Below, piece after piece: positions 48,203 through 60,900 of a stretch of 64,000 bases of DNA. Under the pieces are notes generated by a model. That model was given only the letters and a program-made list of their open reading frames with translations, made no database searches and was not told the origin of the DNA. The stretch spans positions 15,821,395-15,885,394 of the forward strand of contig NC_065878.1 of the NCBI RefSeq assembly GCF_933775445.1, read 5' to 3'. Both the position numbers and the translations under genes were made by a program. The DNA is from Argentina anserina (Eukaryota > Streptophyta > Magnoliopsida > Rosales > Rosaceae). The first letter of the stretch is position 1. Each line of letters starts with the position of its first letter.

Positions 48203-49900
48203 ACTTTCTTATCAACGTTTTCTGAAAATAAAATGTATGTGACTAATCTTCCGTTGTCGTCCAAGAAATAGAACTATACAGAAAGTTTTAGTTTCATAGT
48301 TTCTTGATAAATTCTGGTGCTCCATTATCCTCTTGGTTGACATGAAAATCAGATTCATGCATCAAGAAACTAAACTTCCAGTTGCAAAATTCAGGAATTT
48401 GGTTAGTCTCAGAGATGGAACTTTTATCTGGAATCGACTAGTGCGATGGGAACTTATGTCAGTTATATGATTTTGGGAGGGACAAGGTTGTTCTCCCTGG
48501 TAGTCTGCTTTGTTTCTGGTCTTTCTACTAATTCACTTGTTCCATCGTAGTTACACACCTCAATAGTCAATACTTCTGATTTTCTCTCACACCGGTTCTA
48601 CTATAAGCTACTTGGACCATCATTGGCGAAATCCCCATTTTCTTTTATCTGATTGAAACTAAATTGTGCTTCTCCCTGTAAATTTTTTCAGTCTCTTGAC
48701 ATTGTTGAAGGAAGACCAACCACATTATGAATTCCATTTTGGTCACGTACTTGATTAGCGCAAATTAGTTGACAAAGTAGATTGCTAAATGGAGGCCAAA
48801 AACAAAACAAAAGAAATGTGCAAATCCCAGATGCATGACTTATCCCAATGAAGGAAAATGGAACAAACTACATCCAGGAAATTCAAGCTTCGAAATATGT
48901 AATTAGCCAATATATCCAAACACCGACCCTATGCAAATACATAAACTATTGTCACTAATGAGGAGATGGAATGTAGAGTTCTTCCAGTTGCTCCTACTCG
49001 TCATTTTTTTCTGCGTTTGATGTTCTACTGGAAACGGTAACTTTCGTTAGTCCAAGGTGCAAAATATATAAAATAAAACTTTGAAATGTACAATCAACTC
49101 TGACCAAAATATTAAAATAGCAAGAGCAGGTGGTCAAGGAAACATATTACTAATCACAATTCATAGACCCACACACCTATCATATGGTGCTTCTTAGATT
49201 AACCATATGGTTGAAGTCCAAGATTCTTTATTCATGCAAAAGAAAAAAAAAAAAAACTACCATTTAACCCCCAAAGTGAGTGTTCTCAGGAAAGTAGAAT
49301 TTGGAAAGCACCAACTACCACTACCAAATGCTACTTTAGAAACAAGTTAGTTCAAAATGCACCTTCAAGTGTACTCTGCTAGTATGCTTTATACTACTTG
49401 ATGAATCTTATATTCAAACCCAAGCACATGTAAAATTTATACAGAGCAATTAAAAGAACAGAAAATCACATACATACTAGATAGATATATTTACCGCAAT
49501 TTCGAGAGCTGTTGGAAATTGATTTTTTTCTAACACACTCAAAATTAGCTAAGAAGTCGAGATAAAGAGCATGTACACACTCAAGGAGTCTAGCAATTTA
49601 CCATCGCAGGAAGTTGCTCTACCCACAACAAGGCATCACGGTTTTAGTATAACCTGTTGTTAACTTGAGAATGGATTTTAAACTAGAAGACATCAGAGTA
49701 GAAAGTGTAACTAGTTTTGAAATTATGAACATTTGAAAGTTCAAAACCAAACTTTAAACGCTATCAAATTAAAATTTTACCACGAAAACACCAAATAGTG
49801 TATAACCACAGGCTAGCATGAAGTTTCACTAAGAATCATAGAGTTTTTAGAAAGTCACAGCTCATAGGTCAGAATGTCACCATGAAAGTCCAACACTAGA
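48203..49900. other. Intergenic AT-rich sequence
   Basis: Nothing recognisable apart from A-runs (for example 49240-49256). Confidence 0.45.
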
Positions 49901-49901
49901 T

Positions 49902-50400
49902 AACAACTCCACCTTCTCTTTGAAGTAGGGTCATTTAATCTTCAGCCTCCAATATCAATTGATCTTGCACAGCAACCCCTAAGTTGTGTATGAGGCCTGC
50001 GCACGGCTCCGACCCCTTGAAGATACATTCCAGTAACGTGTGGCAATGACACCAGATATTGAGCTTGATGCTTGTTACACAACCAAGGTTGTTTCCATAC
50101 CAGCTCAAACAGCTCAACTCCTCCAAGATGCACTTGTAAGTAACACACTAGATCAACAACTCCACCTTCTCTTTAGTAGAGTTGTTGACTAATTGTGGCT
50201 TCCACCTTCACAATCAAGATTAATTACACAACAGCTCCTAAGTTGTGAATGGGGCCTGCGCGCATAGCTCCGACTCCTCTAAGATTCAATTCAGTAATGT
50301 GTCGCAACACCGCCGGATAAAGAGTGTGATGCTTGTTTCCGTAGAAGCTCAAACAGCTCATGTTAAGTCTCTACATAGTTGCAACTCCTCAAAGATGCAC
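49902..50400. repeat. Diverged tandem duplication, ~253-bp unit
   Basis: AACAACTCCACCTTCTCTTT at 49902 and 50155, then CCTAAGTTGTG, GGCCTGCGC, GCTCCGAC, GATGCTTGTT, AGCTCAAACAGCTCA and AAGATGCACTT follow in the same order in both. A third, shorter partial copy may start near 50455. No product is recognised. Confidence 0.7.
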
Positions 50401-50632
50401 TTCAATAGACATGAGGTGCACCCATTGAAGTAGCTGTCAACATAGAAATGTGCCTTCCTCCTTCACGACTAAAGGTCGTTACATGGCAGCTCAAACTTTG
50501 TCGATGAGGTCTACACCATAGATGCAACTCCAGCAACTCTGCCCCTTTTTTATTTGAAAAAAAAAAAGGCTCTTGCGGCAACCCTCAAGCCTTGATTTTT
50601 GAAACTGCAAAATACGGGTGCAAAAAAAGGAA

Positions 50633-50658
50633 GGGGGGGGGGGGGGGGGGGGGGGGGG
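50633..50658. repeat. Homopolymer of 26 G
   Basis: An unbroken G-run preceded by a purine stretch (AAAAAAAGGAA) and followed by CTCCTCCTCC. Such a long G-run is rare in plant DNA and hard to sequence, so its length is uncertain. Confidence 0.85.
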
Positions 50659-52182
50659 CTCCTCCTCCTTGGCATAATGTTGGTATAAGGAATGAAACAA
50701 GAATATAAATAATGGCAAGAGTTTCTCCATGATGAATTTCAAAGGCTATGACGAGACCAGGTTACACAATTGCGAATTATATCCCCATCTCAATGGGAGT
50801 GGCTGAACAAAATATGTAGCAACAAAGGCATAATTGGCCCTTATATAAGAAAGAAACAGCATGGCGTGGCTAGAGCATATTGTTGCAAGATTAAGTAACA
50901 CAAGCCAATCGACATGCCATAAGAATATGAATGGATTCTACTACTTCAGAAAACTTCCGGTGTAGTTATGTAGGTGTGGCTTCAGGTGTGCCCTGAGACA
51001 GCCACCAATCAAGTATATGGATTGTTGTATTTTGAGGCATCGAACAGAGTTCAATCAAAAAAGATGTAGTTGAACATAGATGATTACCCATCAGTAATCT
51101 TTATTGAGATGGATGAGTTGAAAGAAAAATGTGGGCATGGTGTCAAAGTCTTTGAGAACTGTAAAACAGTATATGTCATCACACTATTGTGTCAAGATGT
51201 GATGTTTTCAAAGCTTCCAACCAAAAACCAATTGGCAAGGGGAGCAGCTCAACATCTTGTACATCTGGCTAAATATTTCCTCACATAGGTCAAACGTGGA
51301 AATTCCATTCATACCCGCACTCATGCTCACAGACATCCAGGTGCCCACCCAACACATAGATTTAAATTGATGCATGTTTAGGCCAGAAAAGTGGTTGCTG
51401 TGAGTAGCCCACTCTGATGCAATCCGAGAAACATGGAGAGGCCAATAATAACTTATGATTAAATTGGTAGATTGGAGACTCCATCTTCCATCGTCCCCGT
51501 CTGATGATTCATCTCTTTACTATTGCCTGGACTTAAACTTGGAATCTCCAACTTCCTCGTAGTCTCGTACTTATAGATGGGATACGTCACAAAATTGTTT
51601 GCATTCCAACTTTTCATTATCACCAATGATAAACTACTTATTTGACACCTCCTGATAATCTTAGCAATGATGAAGAAATAGTACTGGCCGCCATCAACTA
51701 ATTCAAACCTTAAGACAAAAGATGACTACAGATGCCTGTTCTGTTCTAAAGAGAAGACCCACTCAAGGTTGATATTTACTGAACATATAAACAGAACCGT
51801 ATATTCACTAATTTCTTACGCATTAATAATGCAAAATAAAATCAAATTAGGAAAACATTTAGGCATTTCATTTGATTACCATTCATATTTATACAGTAGA
51901 CTGAATTTCTTTCACTAAGATGACCACGACTAGGATATTTACATTAAATTGCATGTAGTGGTGTAGGGGTTGGAGATGGCTATCTGATGAAGTTCTTTCT
52001 AGAACAGCATTAGTTAAGCCAAAGAGTCTATTTTTGGTGGTAAAAGACAAAAGGATGAGAATGGGTAGGTGTTGGGTCCAAACTTCTCCTAACATAAAAA
52101 CATATTACATATGTATGGTAATTGGTTGAAGTAACAGATGAACAATTACCGCACAGGGTGACCACCGATTAGTCATTTCATG
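50659..52182. other. Intergenic sequence
   Basis: No conserved protein, RNA gene or array is recognised. Confidence 0.45.
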
Positions 52183-52191
52183 GGGTAGGAT

Positions 52192-52735
52192 CAGTGTTCG
52201 AAATATCGGATATATCGGCTGATATATCGCCGATATTTTGAATCCGATACGATAAGGGCATATCGGTCAAAATTTATCGGTCAACACAGAAATGATGGTC
52301 AACGGTCATTTATCGGTCAAACATTGATTTTTTTATTTTCAATTTTTGTTTAATTTTTTCATATTTATTTCCTCTTTTTAAAAAAAAACTAATATTTTTT
52401 TTCATTTTTTCATATCTATTTTTAATTTATATATATTTTAAATATATATGATGAATTTTAAGTCTAAATAATCATTTTTATTATTAGATGGCGTCCGTGT
52501 ATTTTAATTGTCACAAAATCAAGTATTTATTTTCTTTAGTTTACTTAGTACATTTTTTTAGTTTATTTGGTACATATTGAAGTATAATTTTATAAATTTT
52601 ATTGAAAATAAGCAAATCCGATAAAATCAATATATATCGATATATCCCGATATCTCCGATATATCCCGATATATCTCCGATATATCGTTTTACCCCTCGA
52701 CCGATACGATACCGATAAGCGATATTTAGACTATT
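52192..52735. mobile_element. Mutator-like MITE with 9-bp target duplication
   Basis: GGGTAGGAT occurs at 52183-52191 and again at 52736-52744. The 544-bp element starts CAGTGTTCGAAATATCGG and ends with the inverse complement of AATAGTCTAAATATCGC, an imperfect terminal inverted repeat. The interior is AT-rich with many CGATATATC palindromic words. A 9-bp duplication is the mark of Mutator-like elements. It lies downstream of the last recognised exon of the JMJ25-type gene. Confidence 0.65.
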
Positions 52736-52879
52736 GGGTAGGATGCAGTTAAGAATTATGTTCTTTAGATTTGGTTCAATTCCCAAAATGCATCGACTTG
52801 CTTCTATGCTGAGTTGTCTTATTTTACTTTCATTATTATTATGCTGGAAAGTTCCTAGCAAGAAATAAATGAGTCTTAC

Positions 52880-54751
52880 CCGAGCCCTGGCATCAAATTT
52901 TTGGCTTCTCTCAGTGCTGAACTTGCGGAATAAAGTGTCATCTTCTTCACCTGTTGAAACAGGTAAATAACAATAAACTAATAGACCAGGAAGGTAGAAA
53001 AGGAAGTGATGAACCAATACATACCCTGCGATATGTCACAGAGATATTCCATGAACCAAATTTCAAATTGAGTGTAATTAAGGTGCATTTTTGCAATCTA
53101 TTGATGCCTAGCATTGGATCATCACTGCTATGAGTTAAAAATCACTGGCTGTCAACTGACTGGACTAAAGCTCCAGGCAAATCCAAACCAATGATTATGA
53201 GATAAGGAAAACACAGATCCACAAAACAGTTGCCCTCAAATCTCAAAGTCTCAAACCTCACAAAATACTTGTAAGCGAGACAAGCAGTCAACTGCTTTGG
53301 CAGCCCCTCTAAAGTGTTAGTATTCTAAAGTTCTACGACAATAAGAAAATTAGATTATCTGAGATGTAAGAACTAATATGTCTTACATAATGGAAATACA
53401 TACAAATAAATATATACCTCCAATTTATCTTCCTTGGCTCTGTGGGTTTTTGGGAGTAAACGGAACTCTTCAGTCAATCGGAGACATACTTCAAGATTCT
53501 CAGGAGATACAAAATCAAGTGCTACCTTTATACAAGACTGACAGAAGCGGACAGAATAAAAGTCAAAAGAGAACGACAAATAGAAATATCTTGAAATCTG
53601 AGATTATTAACAGGTTACTATTTAGTTCTCTTTATGTCCATTTCAGTCAAATGTACACCTGTCGACAAAGAAAAAGCAAGAAGTAAAAATAAAAATCAGT
53701 ACCCCAAAGAGAAAGTACGATCAATATTTACTTAAAATATCAGAATTGGTAAAACTCTCTGATTTTTGCTTCAACCTCCAGCTCAAAGCTCTGCTCACTA
53801 TATATGTGCCTCACCACAGGCAAAGCCTTATATAACAAGTATCGCAGTCGTTGTAACTTAACACTCGGCTCAACTTCCCGGCAAGGCTGCAAATATCAAC
53901 AACATCATAACAAAATAGAACTTTACAAATATCCACCCACAATGCAGAGAAACAGAGGAAAATAGAACCCACTTTAACCAAAAACTCGCGTAGGCAAGCT
54001 TTGCAGTTGCAGTTCCCACAGCAAAACGGGCACGCATCCGCAAACCCATCTTTTGTCTTCCCAGGGTACCTCTCAAATCGACACCAACACATCAACAAAA
54101 TGCATAAGGCCTCCGATTTTAACAATATGCAAATACAACACACAGAATTGGCTAATCCTAAATCGAAAATCGCAAGCATTGCGTACCATTTTTCAATGCA
54201 TTCATAGCAAAACCGCTTTGCTTTACACTGTGAGCAGTGCACAACACCACTCTTATCGTTCCGCTGGCACTGATGACACATCAAGCTCCCTTTGATTTTG
54301 CTAGACTTACCCTGCAAATGTAAAAAAAGAACAAAGCTTCACTACAGTAAAAAAAGTTACCAACCAAATGAACACAAATCCTGAATCAAATTTCTCACCT
54401 TTTCCATTGGCTTTTCCTCTATTAATTTACTCTTCTTCATAAAATTACCGGAATCTCCAGATTTACCGTTCACTTTACCTTTCGAATCTTCGCCTTCTGC
54501 TCCGACTCCGTCTCAGACTCACTCGCCGCCCTCTTCTTTTTGCTCTTATTGTTCTCCGATCCGTCTTCTTCGCCGGAACCGCCTTCTCTAGCTCCGGTTC
54601 TCCTCTTCTTCTGGTAACTCTTGCTCTGCGCCAAGTGATGCTCGCACAGCGGCTTCCCGACCACCGCATCCACGCCGAGACTGCAGCGGCGATCCTCCGC
54701 TACTAATTCACTGTCTCTCTTGGGCCGGCGGTCGTGCGGCGGCGAATCCAT
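52880..54751 (-). pseudogene. JMJ25-type histone demethylase gene lacking the JmjC domain
   Basis: Minus-strand exons: 54479-54751 (ATG 54751; partial WRC motif CSLGVDAVVGKPLCEHH and a Lys/Glu-rich nuclear-signal-like stretch), 54187-54311 (KGSLMCHQCQRNDKSGVVHC, RFCYECIEKW), 53973-54069 (YPGKTKDGFADACPFC, GNCNCKACLREFLVK), an exon from 53886 (CREVEPSVKLQRLRYLLYK, YSEQSFELEVEAKI), then 53418-53537 ([29 protein letters not shown]) and 52880-52950 (VKKMTLYSASSALREAKNLM). The last two match the extreme C-terminus of these H3K9 demethylases. The ~350-residue middle part with the Fe(II)-binding JmjC core should lie between them, but only about 200 bp is there. The 53886 exon runs into TGA at 53740. 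A frame mismatch also occurs near 54470. The zinc-finger product might still be made, but demethylase activity is not possible. Confidence 0.78.
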
Positions 54752-55272
54752 CGTTGTGACGCAAAACGATGACGTTTTGTTAATTTGGCGGGTGGTGACG
54801 TGAAGACAGGTGTCGGTGTGCGTTTAGTCGCAACCGTACATTTGAACAGAAAACTGAGACTCAAAAAAATATAAAAATTGAAATGAAAATTATTAATTCA
54901 AGTTTATATTAAGAGTTGTCCCAAATCTGGCTTGACGCCTCAACTCCAGCAACAATAATCGCACATCATTTTTCGGTTCTACGTATTTTTGTCATATAAT
55001 GTATGGTTTATATTAGGGTTTTGAACCCATATAGCTTTAGAAGCTGTGGATTTTTTTTTTGTTCTTGAAGAAGTTCGATCAATCTGAAACAGGAAGAAAT
55101 TGACCAAATTTAGTGGTCTGATTTTGAACACACTACAGTGACTACACCATGAATAACTCTAGGAATAACAAAAGTTATCTATATGGATATTTGCCTGTCT
55201 TGGCACTAATATGGTCCAGCAAGACGCTTTAGAGCTCCATCTTCAATTCTTGTCCAGTCCTGTTTTGCTTGA
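54752..55272. other. Intergenic sequence between JMJ25-type and MATE genes
   Basis: Holds the promoter side of the JMJ25-type gene and the 3' end of the MATE gene. No other feature is seen. Confidence 0.5.
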
Positions 55273-57907
55273 TCAATCGATTACAATTAGCTCTTCTGCA
55301 TTCCAGTGTTCAATTCTTTCTAGAGCATGTTCAACCTGCAGGGTCAATCATTTGAGAAATATACTAAGACGTCACACTGATTTACCAAAGAAACTTTAGA
55401 AAGAATAATATGAGAACATTAGCACAAGTGTACAAGTACAACTAATAGTTACCTCCTTGTTCCAGTTGGTTTTATAAATGATGTACAAGAGGATGAGTGT
55501 CTGCAGGACCGTCCCGAATATCATACCAAGCCAAATTCCCTACAATTAACCAAGCTTCCTTAGCTTCTTGTAATTTCTGTAGCTACCCGGCCTACTTTAT
55601 CTGCTGTTAATTAATCAACTGTTTGTTCAAGTTTTATTTACCTCCGCCTTCAAACTTGTTCGGTAACCAAGAAGAAACCCAATAGGCACCCCAACGATAT
55701 AGTAAGAAAACAAGTTTATGTAAGCCACTAGAGCTTGCCACCCTCCTCCAACAGCAACACCTGCACAAAGAGTGTGTTATGTTACCAAGTTCAAGAGATA
55801 GTTACTTATGTTGTAAGAAAGAACCATACATCGATCCATATATTATTCTACCTATGATCCTAGTTCATTTTATGCTACAGAAATTAGTGCTCTAATTTAG
55901 AACACACTACACATAATATATGTTAAATTACAGACAATTCGATCATAGAGAATATGCATTTACCTGAAATTACATGCTGAACACTATTAATCACCATTGT
56001 AATACTGAGGAGGAAAGCTAAACGAGACACGGCTTGTTGCATCTCTTTGCTCTTGGTATAGATTATGGCAATATTGTCTTTAGTAACCATAACAACTGCC
56101 CCGAAAAGAATCCCAAGGAGGAGAGCCTCAACGATGGTGACAATGACTGCGTATTTTGCAGCTCTAGGATGTGCTGATCCAAGTTCGTTGGATACCCGAA
56201 CACTGTCAAGGTAGTAATTAAATTAAAGAAGATATATATCATCAATCATGTACTCGATCTTAAGGATTGTGAGACCGAGAAAGTAAGAATCAGTACAAAG
56301 AAAACTGCACTCCTCACCTTATCGCTACATTGATCCCAACAAAAAGTATTGCTTCCCATCCATTCACATTCATGCTGAAATAGACGAACACAAAAATACT
56401 CAAACATCCGAGTTATTCACTAGGCAAAACACTTATTGTGGGAAATAACTAATTGCAGGGTTATGACCTTTACCATATTGAAAGGGAGCCAACAGCAACA
56501 ACAGCATTGTCAAGGTGGCCAGTGATAACTAGTATGGTCATCATGTACCAGAACTCCAGGCAAAGCATTATAGCCGAACCTATAGAGAGTTTTAAAAATG
56601 ACCATAAATCCTTGAAAGCTAAGCTTGAAAATCCCTTCCAGCCATCTCTACACCAACCGATTACATAAACCACCTGACCCAATGTCATTGCCCATGATGA
56701 GACATTAAAGGCTACAGCACCGCTGCTCATTCCCCACCCCAAAACTTTGAGGAAGACATACAGGAATCCTATGTGTATTAGGAGAGTTGCAAAACCAATA
56801 AGTGACAAAAATGAAACTTTGCTCTGTGCCTGCAAGAACTTTTGGGTTGGGAAGTTGATGGCCATTGAAAACAATTGAGGGATGATTTGAATACAGAATT
56901 TCCCAGCTACATCCGCAATGTTCTCGTCTTGGCCAAGAAGCTTTAGAACTGGTGCTGCATAGATGTAAATTGGCACTAAGCAGAAGCATGCAATGGTCAT
57001 TACGATCCATGAGCGTTGCAAGTAAACTCCTAGTTGACCTACTTGTCCTGCACCAAATGCCTGCCCACATAGTGTTTCTAGTGCACTTGCCATACCATAC
57101 TGCAGTTTCATTCAACAAATTAATTCATCACTGATCTATATTTGGTTCATATATTACAATATGTCACTGCTTATGGCTATCATGCATGCATGCAAATATG
57201 CAATTGGATTCAATACGGGTACCGTTCTTTTGTTAATCATAGGTGATGACTCTGAAGGGACATCTTTGCAAAGAGAGAAAAGAAAAAAAATAAAGCCAAT
57301 CAGCTGAAACCATTGTATTGAGGGTTATTGATTCGGCTGGTTTTGGCAAGGGTGAACTTAGAGTGGCACTTAGTTCATTAATCAAGTTGATGGTTCTATT
57401 TTATTATTGAATAGCAAGGTATACTGTCATAGCTAGCCAGCAAGTCTAGAAACTACTCAAGGTATATAGATATTTTGTTCGCAATATATATGATGCGTTT
57501 ATAACATTCATAATATGTGTTAAAATCTGTATAGGGTGATTTACCATGAAACCGAAGGAGAAATTTCCAATGACATTCAGAGAGATTGAGACAGCAGAGA
57601 GCTCCAAGTTTCCAAGATGACCAACAAAGATGGTTGTGGCGGAGTTAATACCATAGTAGCACAACAAGTTAAAGGCAATGGGGCCTGCAATCGCCCAAAG
57701 CTTGGCAGTCTCTGCAAAACATATGTTCTTGGCATCCTTAAAGCTTCTTGGTGGTAGATAATCTCCATCTCCAGATCTGACGATTGTCGTAGGGGCAGGC
57801 TGGAGATCAGAGATACTTTCCATTGCTGAAATTCCATCAATCTTTGTGTGTAGGGTTTGTGTGCTAGGTAAAGTACTTTCAAGAGAGAATGAGCTACTAC
57901 TCTTCAT
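55273..57907 (-). CDS. MATE family efflux transporter (DETOXIFICATION type)
   Basis: Seven exons on the minus strand: 57545-57907 (ATG 57907), 56474-57099, ~56319-56374, 55964-56202, 55642-55760, 55453-55539 and 55273-55335, all with GT-AG borders, giving about 517 residues ending in ELIVID. MATE proteins exchange protons or Na+ for organic cations, flavonoids or hormones across plasma or vacuolar membranes. An ~80-residue cytosolic N-terminus precedes the membrane segments. Family marks: PIAFNLLCYYGINSATTIFVGHLG, GMASALETLCGQAFGAGQ (with YLQRSWIV), MNVNGWEAILFV, then VRVSNELGSAHPRAAKYAV, VAVGGGWQALVAYINLFSYY and GIWLGMIFGT. It is most like the DTX27-33/TT12-like part of the family, but the substrate cannot be inferred. 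No frame damage was noticed. Confidence 0.9.
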
Positions 57908-60900
57908 GGCCAAAACCTTACACAGTAATGAGTACGTACGATTAAGCTTATGGTTTATATGGCTTCTTGGTCGGCATTAGTATTAACATTGAAACTCTAA
58001 AATGTTTGATGTGTCTTCTCCAGGTTATGAATGAGTAAATGAAGATGGTTGGATATGTCTAGCGCGTAGTTTAATTAGCTAAAGTCTACTGTTTGGATGA
58101 GAAGAAGTGGTAATTAAAACATACGAAAGATGAAAACTGATGATGTGAAGCAACCGTGCATATTAATCACCCAAAACGTTAATAGAATTAACTAAGCACT
58201 GTTATTATATATGCAGTTAGAAATTTAATGACTTTTGTTAATTCTTTAGAAATAATTAAAGTTAATTAATTAGTCAACAAATTTTTGTGTCTATGGACTG
58301 TTTGTTTCTGAGAGCGTAATTAAGCACCCAAATGTTTGTTCATGTTATTTTATGGCATCGGATTGAAAAATTCCGTAATAATTGTTAGATAATATTGAGT
58401 CTTCGACAATCACATAAATAAAATTCTTAAACCAAAATCAACAATTTAATCGCATTATATTGATTTCATATATGGTTGCTTCTGGAGTTTTTGTTGGTAC
58501 GTTGATGAGAAATTCCAGACTGGTGTCTTCATCTCTATAAGCTCCTCGATTCATGGATGGATGTATGTATGCATCAGGTTGATGCACGCGTACGAGAAGT
58601 ATATATACGAGCTACGACTATCACAATGCTGATGGATCGTAATTTGAGGCTTTGAGCTATGATTGAGGAACAGCTTTGCATTGTTAACAAAACTTACTGT
58701 TTCACCAGTATTTAACTGCAAATCTGCAATATATAAGGCTAATCTTGCCGGCTCGGGAGGAAAGATCTTCTCGGTTTTTCGCCCCAATTCACCAGTCGGT
58801 ATGAAACTAGCAATTATGGATTTATGGCTTTATGGTCTTCATGGACGTATACATGATCCGGCCAGCTTTTAAAGAAGCATAAGTACGTACTGCTATAACT
58901 GTGTATATGGACCTTCTAGCGGCCCTCAAACTTCAATGAGGTGAAGAACAATTGGTATATATGTCTCTATCGATCTATTACGATCATAGGCTCACAGCAT
59001 CGAGAACCTCTATATCGTAATTGCTAATTAGCAGAACCCCTGCACTGCAGGGTATGATTTGCTATCGTCAGTTCGTCAACTACTCAAACCAAGTCCATGA
59101 GAATGATATAGAGAATAATACAAGCCTACAACTCTTCTCATGGGGCATTCAAAGCTCAAAACATTTATAGCAATTTAGAATAAGGAGATCTAGAAACACC
59201 TTGAAGCAATAGAAATTGAGTGGTTATTAAAAAATAAATTATCGAGTGGCATAGGAGCTCTCTCGAACGCCGACGGCTAGTATGTAGAATAGATGAGAAC
59301 TTATGAAGATGACTCCCAGCTAGCAATCCATGCCATTTCCATTGACATCTTGGGGGGCAACCTCGATCGATCTTCATTTATTTTGTGAAACTCCAACTAG
59401 CTAGAGATACATGCATGCATTCTATGCGGTAACGTCTAATCCCTTTGTAGGACCTGTGCTTAAAGAGGCCCCAAACGAAAAATAAAAAATTATTAATTAA
59501 ATAAAATTGAAGACTCCTACATTCATAATGAAATGTAATTTATCATTTTCATACTAAAATTATGATTTCAAGAATCGAATATCAAATTAAATTTATAAAG
59601 TATTTGATCATGATTTACCGTCGGTTACTCTTTTCCGTTGTCATGGGTCCCCAACTTCGAGAAATATTTAAGCCCACAAAATCTAATAATTGGAGTACCT
59701 ATTAAATTCTTCAATAAATAATTGAAGGATATATGAAGAAATAATTAATTTTGTATCTAATAATTAATTACATATTACTTTTTATATTCACATGTAAAAA
59801 AATCACTTTAACCAAAACACAAATGCCCCTTTTTTTTGGGCCCTAACCTTGGGCCTAATGGCACTTGGCTTTAATGGCACTTAGCTCAGGGCCGGCACTC
59901 TCCCTTTGTCAAGCTTGTCTACAAGTTCAATCAAATGTTAGAAAATTAGTCGCATGAAATTTCCAAGCATCGGAACGCTAAGTTCTGAAGTAATTCATTT
60001 TAGTGCTTTTTGTTCTCAGAAAAGTAAAAGGAATCACTTTAATTTCGCAAACCAAACAAGGCCTCTGTGTGGTAACATCTCCTTGTCAGACTTGCCTACT
60101 AATTCAATCAACTTTCGAAATTACCCACATAAAATACGTTACAAACTTATATTAAACTCTTTAAAATATCCAATTGAAAGTTTTTAATAAATATTATTTG
60201 AAACTCGAGAACGCATTACCTCGCTCTGTCAAGTCCTGAATCATGACCATTAGTATAATTTAGACGTGAGAAATTGCTCACATGAAAATTGTAATCGTTT
60301 AATTTTCTATAAATTTTTAATTATTCGTATTCGATTAATGGCAACTGATGTCACCGCCTACCTACATGTATGTACTCTCCGCACTAAAATGGTCACTCTA
60401 TCGGACATGTTCACTAATATAATCAATGTTTACATAAAGTCTCTATATTGTACTTAGTCTTTTACATAGATAGTTTTGACTTAGTCAATGCATATGAAAT
60501 TACCAAAAAACATATAACAATAAAAATACAATAAGGGAAATAATTATTTACTTATCTATTATAAAATACAAATATAGATAATTATCTTTTATATTTATTG
60601 CTAGACAATCTAAAATGGGATATCAAATTACATTAAATGATTTAATTGATTACCTTCTTTTTTGATAAACATCATTAATCAAAAATTTAATGTAGTTGAT
60701 AAACATCAAATTGAATGTGAACAATTTAATGTATAAACTATATAACTATATAGAAGTTCTTATAAATTTCGATTTGAGCAAAAAAAAAACTCGTTCATTA
60801 GAAGTTAGAATATTTCATATACATTGATGAACAAAACTCGTTAATTAGAGGTTAAAATATTTCATATATGTTGATGTTACTATCAATGAATGAAAAATAT

